From Lobosporangium transversale (lineage: Eukaryota; Mortierellomycota; Mortierellomycetes; Mortierellales; Mortierellaceae): 64,000 nt of DNA. A model generated the notes under the pieces. It worked only from the letters and a program-made list of their open reading frames with translations, was not told the origin of the DNA and made no database searches. Made by a program: the position numbers and the translations under genes. Shown piece by piece: positions 44,583 to 57,102 of the stretch. The stretch's first letter is position 1, and the number at the start of each line of letters is the position of its first letter. The DNA lies in assembly GCF_002105155.1 (NCBI RefSeq), contig NW_019029029.1, positions 124,001 through 188,000 on the forward strand, given 5' to 3'.

Positions 44583-46630
44583 ATGTCCCCAGCCTTTAAA
44601 GCGCCTTACTCCTCTCATACTTGTGCAGACGCAGCTTCGCCATGGTGTGATAATAACGAGGCCAAAACTTCAAAGGACTCAAGCAGTTCAGTCACCGCTC
44701 GCCGTCCTATGCTATACAAATTTATGGATTCGTTAGAAAACTCCATCTTCTTTAGTGGAGTCGGGTCCTTGAGCCACGACGTCGAGTCGATGAAATTAAA
44801 ATTAGCTGCAGATAATACCTTGGTTGCGAAATGTGACCAGACACCACAGCAACGTATACATTTCAAGCAGGAACGTGATCTTGAGACGAGTTTGTCTACT
44901 GTTGCCCCTCGAGCTGATGACGCTTTCTCTTGGCTCAACTGGCTGACCTCAGATGCCAATTCTATGGTTCTGAAGCGGTATAGGATCACAATCGAGGAGT
45001 TACCAGAGCTGGATAGACGCGATTGTGATGCTTCTCATACGAACGACAGGCCGGAAAGAAAGGGTGTTAAGCAAATAGAAACAAAGTCAGTGATAGAACA
45101 CCAGCAAGGGAAACCTTGGGTTGCCACCGCTGTAACTAAGATGCCGCCGAGTATGATGAGCTGGATATTGAGATATACAATGCAAAATCCGTATCATGAC
45201 AACGTGTCCACTTTTCATTATAGTACCGATGCTGACCATAATGAAGTTTTGAACATTCAAAGAGCTGAGACAACAGTCACCCCGCAAACTAAAGAAGATG
45301 ATGCATTCAATCCATTAGAGGATTCCTTCATGGGTTTCTTGGCAATGGATAATAATACTAAGCAAGGAACTAGTAACACGAGCACTGAAGCGACTGACCA
45401 AGTTGGATCGCCACTAGATACTGATCATGAACTTGTATCTGCTGTAGCTAGTTCGACAGCTGCGATTGTCGCATCCACTTCAGCATCCGCTTCCCCCTCC
45501 ATTCAGCTTTCAGCACCTGCAGCTCTTATTAAGGATACTGAACAGGGTGCTGAGCTGCCTCCTACAAAGCAAGAGTTGAACCACGGAGACCAGTCTCTAC
45601 CGTGGTGGCAACTCCGCCGTCACTGTGAAAGAAATCTTAACAAACGATATGAGCAGGAGGAGTCCAGAGCTGTGCACATTCAAAAAAAATGGCCACAGAG
45701 GCATCGACCGCTGCGACAGGGTGAGGTATGATGATAACATTAAAAATAAAAAATTTAAGCTGATTTGTGAAAAATAATGACATGAAACCCAACTAATCAA
45801 GCCTGCTATTACCGGTCCTATAGTCCTTTACTCAGACGACCGTAACTCGCCCAGATGGTACTGTCGAATCCAGAATGGTGAGTTATGATCGAGAAACTGA
45901 TATTGTGGAGACCCGGACAAGGGTCCAGTATTCTGATGGCTCCATTCAAGAATCGGTTATTCGTGAGGGCAGTCAAAAGCTCAGCTCGGATTCTTCTTCT
46001 CCAGCGAGGGTCTTATTTACAAAGCATCAGCAGAAAGGACAGGAAGAAAGGTCTGAGGAGCAAACAGCTGATGCATCGCAAGGAGGGCGGCGACAACAGC
46101 CGGTCGAAATACATCCATTCCGCCAGCAGCCAGACGAAGCAGTGACTTCACGAAGTTTTAGAGAGCGGATGGCTCAGCGACATCAGGAGCGTGCAGAGCG
46201 TCGTGCGGAACGCCACAGAGAGAGGCAGGAGCGACGACAAGAGTTGAGGGATGTAGAAGCACGCCAACGGGAAGCTATAGCGGCCGCTTACGGGTTCAAT
46301 ACCAATGCTAACAATGGAAACGGTAACGACCACCACAATGTAGGTGATGATAACGTAGATTCGGCCAGCACGACAGAAGATTCGCATAGAGCGCACCTTC
46401 ATTTCCATCGGCTTCATGATCCACAATATCGAAGCACATGGCATCAACGTCATGAAGATCACGAACGTGAGCGTTCGAGACTGAGACGCCAACAAGGAGA
46501 GGAGGAAGCTACGTCTACAAACAAGGAATATCAAAACATTCGACAATCCTGGCCACCTCGTGGTTATTTGCGTAGGTTAGGAAAGGAGCAGGAGAATGGG
46601 CAGGAGCATGGATCAAGGCATAATATCTAG
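44583..46630 (+). CDS. Unknown two-exon protein with a TTVTRPDGTVE motif and Arg/Glu-rich tail
   Basis: Exons 44583-45725 and 45824-46630, giving 649 residues. I do not recognise it firmly. Exon 1 begins with a Cys/Ser-rich segment, then RRPMLYKFMDSLENSIFFSG, DDAFSWLNWLTSDANSMVLK, ITIEELPELD and a block around PWVATAVTKMPPSMMSWILR. An Ala/Ser-rich low-complexity stretch follows. Exon 2 opens with SFTQTTVTRPDGTVESRMVS and VETRTRVQYSDGSIQESVI. A repeated 'pDGtvE' pattern of this type is seen in HAX1- and Mpm1-like mitochondrial proteins, but that link is only a resemblance. A highly charged helix with EREA/RHRERQERRQEL repeats (about 46160-46270) then leads to a His/Asn-rich tail. The splice phases agree (0/0). 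Confidence 0.65.
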
Positions 46631-47545
46631 AAGAAAAAAACCTGTTAGTATCAAACCGCTTTGAGTATTTTGAGTTGACGCGAACCGCGGTTACAAGGTT
46701 ATAATTCACATGCGAGGCATGTTGGTTAAATTATTTAATACAGAGAACACAGAGAGCTATGAAAGAGGAAAGAAAGAGAGCCCCTGTTGATTGTCTTTAT
46801 TATTGTGGGCGAAGGCAGTGTTTTTGATAATGTCAGTCCTCACTCTTACTTCCCCCCACACTTTTTATTCATCTATAAGGACATGAGACCAACTCCTTGG
46901 ATACACGAATGTCTGAAGAGTGTTACTGTGTGCACAGAACTATTTGCACTACTCTTTAATTTATATATATAAAAAAAGCGCCGAAGGCACAAGATATTAT
47001 GACAAAGCTGAATTATATTCAGAATATGGGAGATGATTCTAACTTATGCAAGGCCTCAGCTACTGGTTCATGCACACGGCGGCTACAAGAATATGAAGCA
47101 ATTTTTTTTATTTATATTTTAGTCATGCAAGTGAAGAGCGGTTTGTTGCGTTTTGTACAACTCCACGGAAGGTGGGGTTTGTGTTGATGAGCCAATAAAC
47201 CTTAATGAGTACAGTTAGTGCAGGTGGCATATGAAATTAAAGAAATCAGAATACACACAAGCAATAGTTCGTCAGCTTCATTGCCCAACAAGTAGGCGCA
47301 TGCTTCTCCACTATCTTCTCCACTACCTTCTCCACTATCTCCTCCACGTCCTTTTTGTGAGCCGAATACAAAAATTATCCCATTTCTTTATTTCTCTCCA
47401 ACTTCTTTCTTTCTTTTTTTCCTTCCTTCTTCCCCCTTTTTTCTCTAACTAGTCGATCTAATATTCCCCCCATTGTATTTACTTTAAATCGACATTCATT
47501 AGTTTACAGGGTACCCTTATTTTGGAATTATCATAGTATCCTCGT
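46631..47545. other. Intergenic stretch before IML2
   Basis: About 0.9 kb with no supported gene. It contains a short direct repeat of CTTCTCCACTA units (47305-47340) and pyrimidine-rich promoter-like DNA to about 47450. Confidence 0.5.
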
Positions 47546-50041
47546 ATGCCACCAAGCGCCAAAACCGATAGCCAAGAGGGGTTCAACCGGAGCCAAGGAT
47601 TTCCCGCTTTTAATGCCTCTCGACGTCGCCAACCGCCACCAAAGCTCAAGAAGCCAGTGCCACACTACCGTCATTTAGTCCGATGGAATGTAAACTCAAT
47701 TGCCGAATCAATTGAAGAGCAACAAATGAACCAGGACCTCATAATCCTTCGTCAAGGTCTCGATCTCTTCTTAAACAATCAAATGGCAGAATGTGAGGCT
47801 ATCTTGGCTAGAGGTCCTGTTCCTATATCAGAATATCGTGCGAACCCTGGTGATTACAAGGGAGCCGCAGCCGCACAGAAAGCTGCTGAGGCGCTAAAGG
47901 ACTTGAAATTACAGGACCCAGTTAACTCCAGGAACAACAATAGCGACGCATCAACCATCAGCTCATCCTCTGCACCTTCTACTACTGATGACGCCACAAA
48001 GGCCGGCTCTGCACCATCAACTGCAGGCAGCAAGAAGGGCTCAAAGAAGGATAAAGCGCCAAAATCTATGTACTATGAGTTGGCGAAGGGCCTCATCCAA
48101 GGACTGCGAGCATTGGTCACATTTGACCCTGAAGAAATCGAATTGGGCATGAAAGCTTTTGAATCAGCCATCAAGACTGCAGATAAACAGCGCAAACCCT
48201 CCATCGTCGGCCTGGGTTCGGTCAAAGCTGTAGGGTCTTTCGTCGTGGGTAGTATTGGCGCCGGGTCCTTCAGGGGCATGAACCGAGTGCAGAAGCACGC
48301 TGTATGTGACTTGAGCTTTATATACTTTCTTCCCTTCTCCCTGTGTTGCTATGTGTACATTTGCTAATGCTCTTTTGATCCCACTTATTCAATATAGGAG
48401 CTGATTTATGCTGAATCAACGATTTTGCGTTCGTTGTTGAGTGTCCTATATCATATTGACTTTTGGATGATTTTTGAAGAGTGTATCAATCTACGCCACG
48501 CCTTCACAATTATCCAGGGCCTCAAGTCTTTCATGGATAGTGTCGAGTCCGAGCTCCGAGCAGGCAAAAACATTGATCATCATCAAATTGATGAACATCT
48601 TGTCTCAGGCGTCACGCTCTCATATTCGCTCTATAATATCATCATTTCATTTTTGCCTGATATCATTATCAAAATGCTACAATTTATCGGGTTTCCTTCC
48701 GACCGTGATTGGGGCATGGCAATGTTAGGAGCCTGCGGTGATTGGGATCCTATGGCTCCACCAGAGACTCCTGCAGAGCATGCTGAACGACTGGCATCTT
48801 CTGCTAACGACGGTGTCCGACGACAGTTCTGTGACATGGTGCCTATTATTTTTCAAGTCATTATTTCGTCTTTCATCCCCATGAATCATATTGATCTGGG
48901 TTACGCACAAATGATCAACGACTACAATTTGGAACTCTATCCTGAGTCATGTTTCTTTTTGTTCTTCAAGGGACGCCACCTCCAAGTTACTTCAAAGCTA
49001 GATGAGGCTGTGGCCACATACAGATCTGTTCAGGTTGAGGAGCCTCGGTGGCACAACTTGGGTCACATCTTTGTCTTTGAAGAGCTGATGTGTGCCATGA
49101 TGCAAGGGGAGCATGAGACAGCTTGCAAGAACAGCCGTCAACTTTTAAAGGAGAGTCGCTGGTCTAAATGCTGCTTCCGATATCTGACTGCAATTACAGG
49201 CTATGAGCGTGGCGACTCTTCAGAGGAGAAAAAGATTAATACTCTGATGGGGAAAGTGGAAGATGGTATGCAAAAAGTAGCAGGAATGAACTTGTTTTTT
49301 GAAACGTTCTGTGCTCGCAAATCCAAGCGTTTCATTAAAGAGGGTCATTTGCTACTACCCAGTTATGATTTCATGTTATTGTGGAACACTTTCGACATGA
49401 TGCCCCCCAAGGTGCTCCAGAAGGCTCTTATGAACATCTCGTCCGAAGTCCGTCGTTTACAGGCTCTCCTACCCCAAAAGATGAAAGATCGCGAGGACCA
49501 ACCTTTAGCTGCAAAGGACCAAACCATCGAAGCCTTCTCGGGTGGATATCTCGGCGGCATGTTTTCCAACAAGAATGCGATTATCCGTGACAGCAAAGTG
49601 GACAATTATGAAAATTTTTACGATGATTACTGTCTAGCATTTTTCCTTCAAGGCTTGGTAGCATACCACATTGCGTTCTTCCCGGAGCAGGCTTTCAACA
49701 ACGAAATGTGTAAACTGGCATTGGAGTCCTTCAAGACAGTTTTCCGATATGCTCCTTTGATCAAGGATGATACATACACATATTATTTTGCACATTATTA
49801 CAGAGCCAAGATTTGGATTCACCAGGGACATTTGGATGAGGCCCAAAGCCGTTTCAAATACTTGTTGGGTCTCTCAAATACAAACTTGATAGGTCTTCCT
49901 GCTTTAATGGGAGGCAAGGGCAAGAACAGTTTGGAGTTTTTTGTGCTGATGAAGGTACACAGTGGTCTCCTAGATATCGAGACAGTCAGATCTGCAGCAG
50001 CTGGGGCAGATGGATCGAGTATTCGATCTGACGAGCAGTGA
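47546..50041 (+). CDS. IML2: Iml2/TTC39 family protein (inclusion body clearance)
   Basis: Exons 47546-48301 and 48398-50041, giving 799 residues. Yeast Iml2 is needed to clear inclusion bodies together with lipid droplets; metazoan TTC39 proteins are relatives. The N-terminus is basic and Pro-rich, then a helical TPR-like region starts at LIILRQGLDLFLNNQMAECE. A Ser/Ala linker (about residues 125-165) is followed by YYELAKGLIQGLRALVTFDP and a signature block, IYAESTILRSLLSVLYHIDF. Further family blocks are SFFLFFKGRHL-type (CFFLFFKGRHLQVTSKLDEA), WSKCCFRYLTAITGYERGD and YYFAHYYRAKIWIHQGHLDE. Length and motif order match fungal Iml2 proteins. Hydrophobic helices (IIISFLPDIIIKMLQFIGFP) suggest membrane association. 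Confidence 0.92.
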
Positions 50042-50284
50042 GCAAATTACGATAAAATATTGGATAGATAAAAAAAGTTATTAAAGTTATTTTGTTGCAG
50101 AGAAATTTGACGCGTTATTCCTTTTTTTATTTACTTTTTTTTGACTTTGGTTTTTTTTTTTTTTTCTTCTACTTCTCATTCTACTTCCTCTTGACATTCA
50201 TCAATCAATCGCTTTCTTGTTCTCATACTCATTGACTGCGATTTTACCTCTTATTTGTAAAGGAAATATACTCTTGCTCCTACC
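50042..50284. other. Short intergenic gap (IML2 to PIF1)
   Basis: 243 bases with poly-T patches (50119-50165). It holds the IML2 3' end and the PIF1 promoter. Confidence 0.4.
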
Positions 50285-53201
50285 ATGCTCCCCAAGAAGA
50301 AAACTAAGGAGCTAAAACAGACTAAATTGTGCTTCTCCCTTTCACCAGCAAAAAAAACAACAGCAGCGGCAGCATCACCACAGACACTGTTCACCGTGGA
50401 AGCACCATGTTTGGAGCCTCATGTTGCGATCCTCAAGTCGAAACAAGATAATCTTAACAGGCCTGCCGTAAACAAAAACACTACCCCTTCACTGACTTCA
50501 TTCTCCAACTTGTCAAAGACGCCACAAATTAGTGACAATAAAGATTTAAGCAGTAAAAACAGCCAGGCGTTAACTAATGGTAGTTCGGATTCATTGTCAG
50601 TTCGAGGACTGACCCCGTCTATACCTTTATCCAAAACAACGTGTGGATATGAGACTACTACAGGTGAGCGTTGACGCGAAATCCTTCACCAAGAAAAAAA
50701 AAGTATCCAGTGCTAATATTAAAACCACTAATGGCTCTTCTAGTGAGTGGAGAAAATTATGAATACATATCAGAGTGTATCCAATCAGATTCCTGGACCG
50801 ATAAGAGTTCATCTCGCTCTTCAGTAGGAGGATTGGTAAATGTCTCTGAAGATGCTTCACAGATTATGAGCGAGTCACGGAAACGGAAGGCAGCGACAGA
50901 GCTAGATAGACAAATGTTAAGCCATGGATCAGGCATGAAGCTGGTAGAGCTGGATTGTGATTCGGAAGAAGAAGTACGTCAAAGTTTAAAGTCATCATCA
51001 TCAGTATCATCTCACAAAATAGTTGGATCATTTCCTGGGCCGGGATCAGTATCAAAAATGTCGCTTCTGGAACAAATGACTACACCGAGAGGAACTCGGC
51101 CACTCCCACGAACAGCAAACCTTTTGAATGCTAGAGGACAAAGTATGGGGAGTGGACGGACATACAGTCGACCAAGCTTGACTTCATCAGGTTCGCAAGT
51201 CTCAGATGATGGTTTTACCTCTGCATCTAGTTTTTTGGATAATAAGATGCAGGGTTTTCTAGGAAGCCAGGAACCAGAAATACTACCACCTTTGTCTCAG
51301 ATCAGCTTAAATAGAGACACACATTATACACAGAAGCTTCTACAATCGTTGCCACAAACATCTTCTTCACAGCAACAGCAGCAAAGCCAACAAGGTACTG
51401 GCTATAGCAGTAGTCAAGTCAAGACCCAGGACTATAGTCAGAATCGATCTGGTGACTTCACGGCTCTCAGCAAGGGCGGTAACAAGAAACGTGTGCTTCC
51501 GCCATCCATATCAGGATATCAGACAACGCCATCGATACGACCTGGTTTTCATCTCAACTCCAAGGCTTTGAGTGCGTCTGCGAGGTCCAGATCCTCTTCA
51601 CCGGCATCATCACCCTTGTCTGCGTCTTCTTATGAAGTCATGCCAAATAGTCAAGATACCTCTTCATTCAGCCGAACTAAAGATGGGATGCTTCTTTCGG
51701 ATGAACAGCAGTATGTACTCCAGCAAATCATAACCTATAATAAGAATGTCTTCTTTACTGGATCTGCAGGAACGGGGAAATCAGTACTCTTGCGTGAACT
51801 GATATACCGGCTTCGGAGTAAATATAACAATAGCAAGAGCGGAAGAGATTATTGGGAGTCTGCCAATGATTCTGTTGCTGTAACTGCCTCAACCGGGATA
51901 GCAGCTTGTAATATTGGGGGGTGTACGTTACATTCGTTTGCTGGAGTTGGGCTGGGCCAAGACACATTACCATCGTTGCAAGCCAAGGTGCGAAAAAATA
52001 ATACGATTGTTCGACGATGGCAGGATACTAAAGTTTTGATCATTGATGAAGTATCAATGATCGATGCAGACTTTATGGATAAGCTGGAAGCTCTGGCGAG
52101 ATTCATCCGAAGGAATGAATCCCCGTGGGGCGGAATCCAGGTAGTCCTGACAGGTGATTTCTTCCAACTTCCACCAGTAAGTAAAGGAGGGAATGCTAAA
52201 TTTTGTTTTGAAGGCGAGTCATGGTCACGATCGATTACGGAGACAATTCAGTTACGGCAAGTGTTTCGACAAAAGGATCAGGCGTTTGCTGATATGCTGA
52301 ATGAGATGCGATTGGGGCAGATGTCTCCAGGGACGTTGCAGCGTTTCCGAAGTCTGGCACGTGAACTTCAAACAAAAGATGGTCTTCGACCGACTGAATT
52401 GTAATACCAATGTTGTCGAGCCTTTCTCTCTTTATATATATATGTGTGTATTATAACAAAAAACTGAAGTAACATTCCTAAATCGACACTCTTTCAATAT
52501 TTGTACGTCATAGGTTTCCATTGCGCAATCAGGTGGAGGAAGCTAACAATCGCATGTTGAACAATCTCTCTGGAAAAACTGTTGTTTTCCTTGCCAAGGA
52601 TCGTGGTCCCATGAAGGAAAAGATGGAACAAAATTGTCTAGCACCTACAACACTGCATCTGAAAGTGAATGCACAGGTGATGTTGTTGAGAAATCAATCA
52701 GGAGGTGCTAGTGGTCTTGTTAACGGTAGTATTGGTATTCTGGTTGGATTTGTTACGAAACCAGCAGATAATGAGAATCAAGTTGGATCGGATGGTCTGC
52801 GCAGAGGATCGCTTAATACACCTGGCGAGGAGTTACCACTGGTCCGGTTTACACTCGAAAGCGGCGCCACAAGAGAGATGGTAGTCGGAAGAGAAGAGTG
52901 GAAGATTGAACTGCCCAATGGAGATCTCCAAGGGGCACGTGTTCAGATCCCACTTGGACTTGCTTGGTCGTTAAGTATTCATAAAAGCCAAGGACAAACA
53001 CTACCAAAGGTCCGAGTAGACCTGGGGCGGGTCTTTGAGAAAGGACAAGCGTATGTGGCATTGTCGCGAGCCACGTCTTTGGATGGACTGCAGGTTCTTA
53101 ATTTTGACCCTAAAAAAGTCATGGTTCATTCTAAAGTTGTAGAGTTTTATAGGAACTTGCGGGTATATGTTAAGGTGGATACGAAGAGAGAGGAGACATA
53201 A
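50285..53201 (+). CDS. PIF1: PIF1-family 5'-3' DNA helicase
   Basis: Exons 50285-50663, 50744-52400, 52514-53201, giving 907 residues. Pif1 helicases unwind G-quadruplexes and RNA-DNA hybrids, act at telomeres and support replication in nucleus and mitochondria. The N-terminal half is Ser/Gln-rich and disordered, opening with KELKQTKLCFSLSP, a PCNA-box-like segment. The helicase core starts at LSDEQQYVLQQIITYNKNVF: Walker A GSAGTGKS, motif Ia VTASTGIAA, Walker B VLIIDEVSMID, motif III LTGDFFQLPPV, motif IV LRQVFRQKD, LFPLRNQVEEANNRML across the second intron, motif V AWSLSIHKSQGQTLPKV and motif VI YVALSRATSLDGLQV. All catalytic motifs are intact. The third exon begins with the base completing a Leu codon. 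Confidence 0.96.
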
Positions 53202-53230
53202 TAAAAGCTAGGCACAACTGCTTTAGTGTG

Positions 53231-53262
<32 letters not shown>

Positions 53263-53516
53263 AAATGTTACTTCAGTCACTTTAACATGTTCATTATTTT
53301 CTGGATAGAAACGAGCGTGATTGTTTCATGCCAGTTTCATGGAAGTTGTTTTGCATTATGGCGTTTGGTTTCATTCTCGCTCACCACCAACTGAGCAGCA
53401 TTTCTAAGCATATGGGGAGCGGCGATAGAAGAAAGATTTGTGGAAGGTACAAAACACATCCAAAAGTAAACATTGAAATATGTACTGTATAAATATCTGT
53501 ATTCAATGCTTGATGC
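53202..53516. other. 3' flank of PIF1
   Basis: Holds a poly-A tract (53234-53261) and no supported gene. Confidence 0.4.
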
Positions 53517-53729
53517 ATGTTTACAGTTGTCGCTTTGTTTGTTTATTTCGCCTGCGCACACACAATAGAAGGTCAATCATCAATCATCTGGACAATTACA
53601 CCAGATCAAGCTATATTTTGCATATTTGCAATAGTGACGACAGGGCTCATTCATTTCTTTGGATCTCAAAGAGTATTTTATCCGGGAAAGGATTCATCCC
53701 ATCATTCTCACCATCGCCATCACGTGTAG
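53517..53729 (+). CDS. Possible small membrane protein (70 residues)
   Basis: A short open frame starts with a hydrophobic segment (MFTVVALFVYFACAHTIEG, signal-peptide-like). A second membrane-like segment (AIFCIFAIVTTGLIHFFG) and a His-rich tail (SSHHSHHRHHV) follow. I do not recognise a family. An ACAG acceptor-like site (53523-53526) sits just after the ATG, so this could instead be the last exon of a gene beginning upstream, near the ATG at 53359; the phase of that join does not fit without adjustment. It may be spurious. Confidence 0.3.
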   Translation: MFTVVALFVYFACAHTIEGQSSIIWTITPDQAIFCIFAIVTTGLIHFFGSQRVFYPGKDSSHHSHHRHHV

Positions 53730-54023
53730 AGGGTACATGAATGAGCTTCTGTTGGATCTTGCCCGTGCTACACTATTTTTTCTCCTTTCTTCTTTCTTTG
53801 TCTTTTTCTACCTTTCATTACTCTATCTGTCTGCCTTTTCCCTTCTTTCAACTAACCAGCTGACCTGATTCTTTCATTTCATTCTGGTCATTGTCTTAAC
53901 ATTTTGAATTGGATTCCATATTTCATACATTTCATTTTTAGCCAACGTCTTCATACATTATTGGCTGTACTTGGTCCGTTCACTTGAGCATTCCTCCGAA
54001 TTATACTTTACGTTGACAATATC
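53730..54023. other. Promoter-side gap before CDS1
   Basis: Pyrimidine-rich DNA (53770-53860) of the kind seen before other genes here. No coding signal. Confidence 0.4.
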
Positions 54024-56972
54024 ATGACCAAATCGAAATCACCAAAAAGAAAAAATACCAACAGCACCAACAGCAATGGCAACCCTCCTGGCACTATCAA
54101 GACTAATCTGTCTGATGCCGCTGCTGCCTTGCAGGCTGCAACGATTGACGCACCTAAATCAATAACCTCGGAGCGACCTATTGCTCCTTCAACATCGCCT
54201 AAACATAACAAGCGTTCAACACCAGTCAGTCCCCTCAAAACTCTCAGTCCTACTGGACAGGATTCTGGGACTAAACACCTCGAAAATATCAAAGACAAGG
54301 CCATGGATGCTCTGAACGACGTCAAGGATGTCGTACAGCTCGCGGCCAAGAAATTTGAAAGTGTGATTGAGAATAAACAGTTCGCACCCATGGAAACCAT
54401 CGCAGAAACCAAACAATCGGTAAAAGAACAGAAACTGCTGTCGAAACCTCAATTGCCATCTTCTGCACAGTCAGCATCAGTAAACAGAGCAAACGTCTTG
54501 GCCCCATCTGCGTTGTCATATTTGAGCCACAATCTATTCGACAACCTTCGACTTGATCGCAACAAATACAACAACAGCAAAGAGGAGGAGGATGAGAGCA
54601 ATAGTGAAACTGAGAGCAATGATGACAGTGAGTTAGATTACAGCAGCAGCAGTAGTGAAAGCAGTAACAGCGTTCATACTACTGAAGATGAAGAATCTGA
54701 AGAAGAGGACTTCATAGAAGAAGAGGAGGAGGACGAGGACGAAGTAGAAAGAAAAGAAGGGATCGACAGGAATATTCTCAAGCTGAGGCGGCAGCCGAGC
54801 ACATCAAGCAATGTATCGACTGTTTCACGAAAAAAAAAGCAGCAGCAAAAGAAACAACTACAACAGCAACAAGAGCAACAGCAACAACAAACTGTCTTAC
54901 CAGAGTCCCCAACTCAAAAGAGGTTTTGCCTGAAGTCTCAGGATGAACAGTTTCCTCTTCATACAGGGCAGTCTGTGTTGACCCAATCAGCAGCTGAAGT
55001 TACATCGCCTCGAAGCCGGAGTCCTAGTCAAAATCACCGTCACCATCAAGCAGAGGTATGTAGCTCAACATTATTGAAAGATCTAATTGTCGGACTTGAG
55101 ATCCCCCACAAACATTGAGCGCGGATCCCTCCCCCTTACCTTGTGCTTGTTTATTTATCTGTTTGGTCTTGTGGAGACAGCTGAGTACATGAATGGGCGT
55201 AACAGTAGAAAATGAAAGATTTCCTCTTCTTCTGCTGAACACGCATAATATTGTCATTTTGTAAAGGGCACAAGAAGAGGGGGGACGAAATGTTGTTGGC
55301 ACACAGAGCACATGAAATGTGAGAGCATGGTATCACAACACTATTTGTTAATATGATACTTTAGCCTGTAGTGTTGTTAGCAGATCAATCAGCAAAGGCC
55401 AAATGGGCCAACTGGTCAGTCCGCACGCTATGGACATTGATTATGATCGGAGGTTTCTTTGCATGCGTTGCAGCAGGGCCTGCCTTCGTGATTCTTCTAG
55501 TTGTGTTGGTCCAAGGACTTGTTTACAAGGAAGTCATTTATCTTGCCAACGTACCGAGTAGAGAGAAAAAGCTTCCCTGGTTTCGAACGATGAACTGGTA
55601 TGTCAAAATGAGACACATCGATTTTCCCCTACAATTTAATGTGTAATTTAACGCTTTAAGCAAAATGGCTAAACCTTTCTTTTGTGAATTTGCATGGTCA
55701 TAATAGGTACTTCCTCTTCAGCACAAACTATTTTTTCTATGGCGAGAGTTTGATTCATTATTTTCAACATGTTGTCTTTGTCGACGCATTCTTACTTCCT
55801 TTTGCTACTCATCACCGCTTCATTTCCTTTACACTCTATGTTATCGGTAAGTCACTTCATGATCCACGGCTTAACAAGTTGTGTCTGCTGTTTCTATACA
55901 GAATATCAGTGAAGGAAAAGAAGAAAGAAAAAGGGGACCTAACGTTACTGTGCTGCTTTCTACTTGATAGGTTTCGTATTCTTTGTTGCCAACCTGAAGA
56001 AGGGTCACTACCGCTTCCAGTTCTCACAGTTTGCATGGACACACATGACATTGTTATTGGTCGTCTGTCAGAGCCACTTTATCATCAACAACATCTTTGA
56101 GGGTTTGATCTGGTTTTTCCTTCCAGTTTCGTTGGTTATTGCCAACGACATTTGGGCATACATCTTTGGATTTTTTTTTGGTAAAACCCCATTGATCAAG
56201 CTTTCGCCCAAGAAGACTGTCGAGGGTTTCGTTGGTGGTTGGATCATGACTATTGTCTTCGGCATACTGGTAAGTACTGTGATCACTGAAAATTGCATTA
56301 AAAAAAAAAAATAAAAAAAAAAAAAACAGTTACGAGAAGATTGGAAAGATTTATGAATTGATTTTTTCTTTCTTTCTTTTTTTTTTTTTTTTTGTTCAAT
56401 GTCTCTTCTAGTTTTCCACCTTGTTCTTAAGATACCCATACATGATCTGTCCTGTCAAAGATCTGCGTTCTACAGCGTTCAGTGGACTTACTTGTGAGCC
56501 CAACCCAGTTTTCATTCCTGTAAAACATTACCTCAAGCCATGGATGGTGGCTCTGGTCCGTCATCTAGGAATGCGCAGCAACTATGTAATGATTGCACCC
56601 CTTCAATTGCACACCATTGTCATGGCATGTTTCGCATCACTGATTGCACCTTTTGGAGGATTCTTTGCCTCTGGTTTCAAGCGTGCTTTCAAGATCAAGG
56701 ATTTCGGTCAATCGATCCCTGGTCATGGAGGCATCACAGATAGAATGGATTGTCAATTCTTGATGGGGTTGTTTTCATATATGTACTATCAGAGTTTCAT
56801 CAAGACGACAGCACTCTCTGTGGGGGTAGTGTTGCAGAGTGCGATTAATAACCTGCAAGGACAAGAGCAGATGGAGTTGTTTGAACATATGCGACAGTAT
56901 TTGATTGGGCAGGGTCTCTTAGATGAGGACAGCTGTGTCGTCATGCCGCCCAAGGAGGCATGGATTTCATAA
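54024..56972 (+). CDS. CDS1: Phosphatidate cytidylyltransferase (CDP-diacylglycerol synthase)
   Basis: Five exons: 54024-55055, 55365-55597, 55707-55846, 55971-56269, 56412-56972, giving 754 residues. The enzyme makes CDP-diacylglycerol from phosphatidate and CTP in the ER membrane, the branch point to phosphatidylinositol and phosphatidylserine. The catalytic part (from about residue 345) has several membrane helices: [38 protein letters not shown] and others. It then shows the family blocks [32 protein letters not shown] and the C-terminal signature [20 protein letters not shown]. The first exon adds about 344 residues of disordered, acidic and poly-Gln sequence (D/E-rich run near 54690-54760) that the yeast enzyme, roughly 460 residues long, does not have. 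Exon phases agree throughout. Intron 4 contains poly-A and poly-T tracts. Confidence 0.95.
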
Positions 56973-57102
56973 AAAAATACTTTAATATAACGAAGCAATG
57001 TTTCACTTTGCATTACTTTTTTCTTTAAAAAAAAAATGTATGTGGTCTATTTAAACAATTGCACAAACAATAATCTATATTACTATTTCTATCCGATCTT
57101 CA
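56973..57102. other. Convergent gap between CDS1 and the PPR gene
   Basis: 130 bases between two stop codons, with AT-rich DNA that must contain both transcript ends. Confidence 0.4.
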
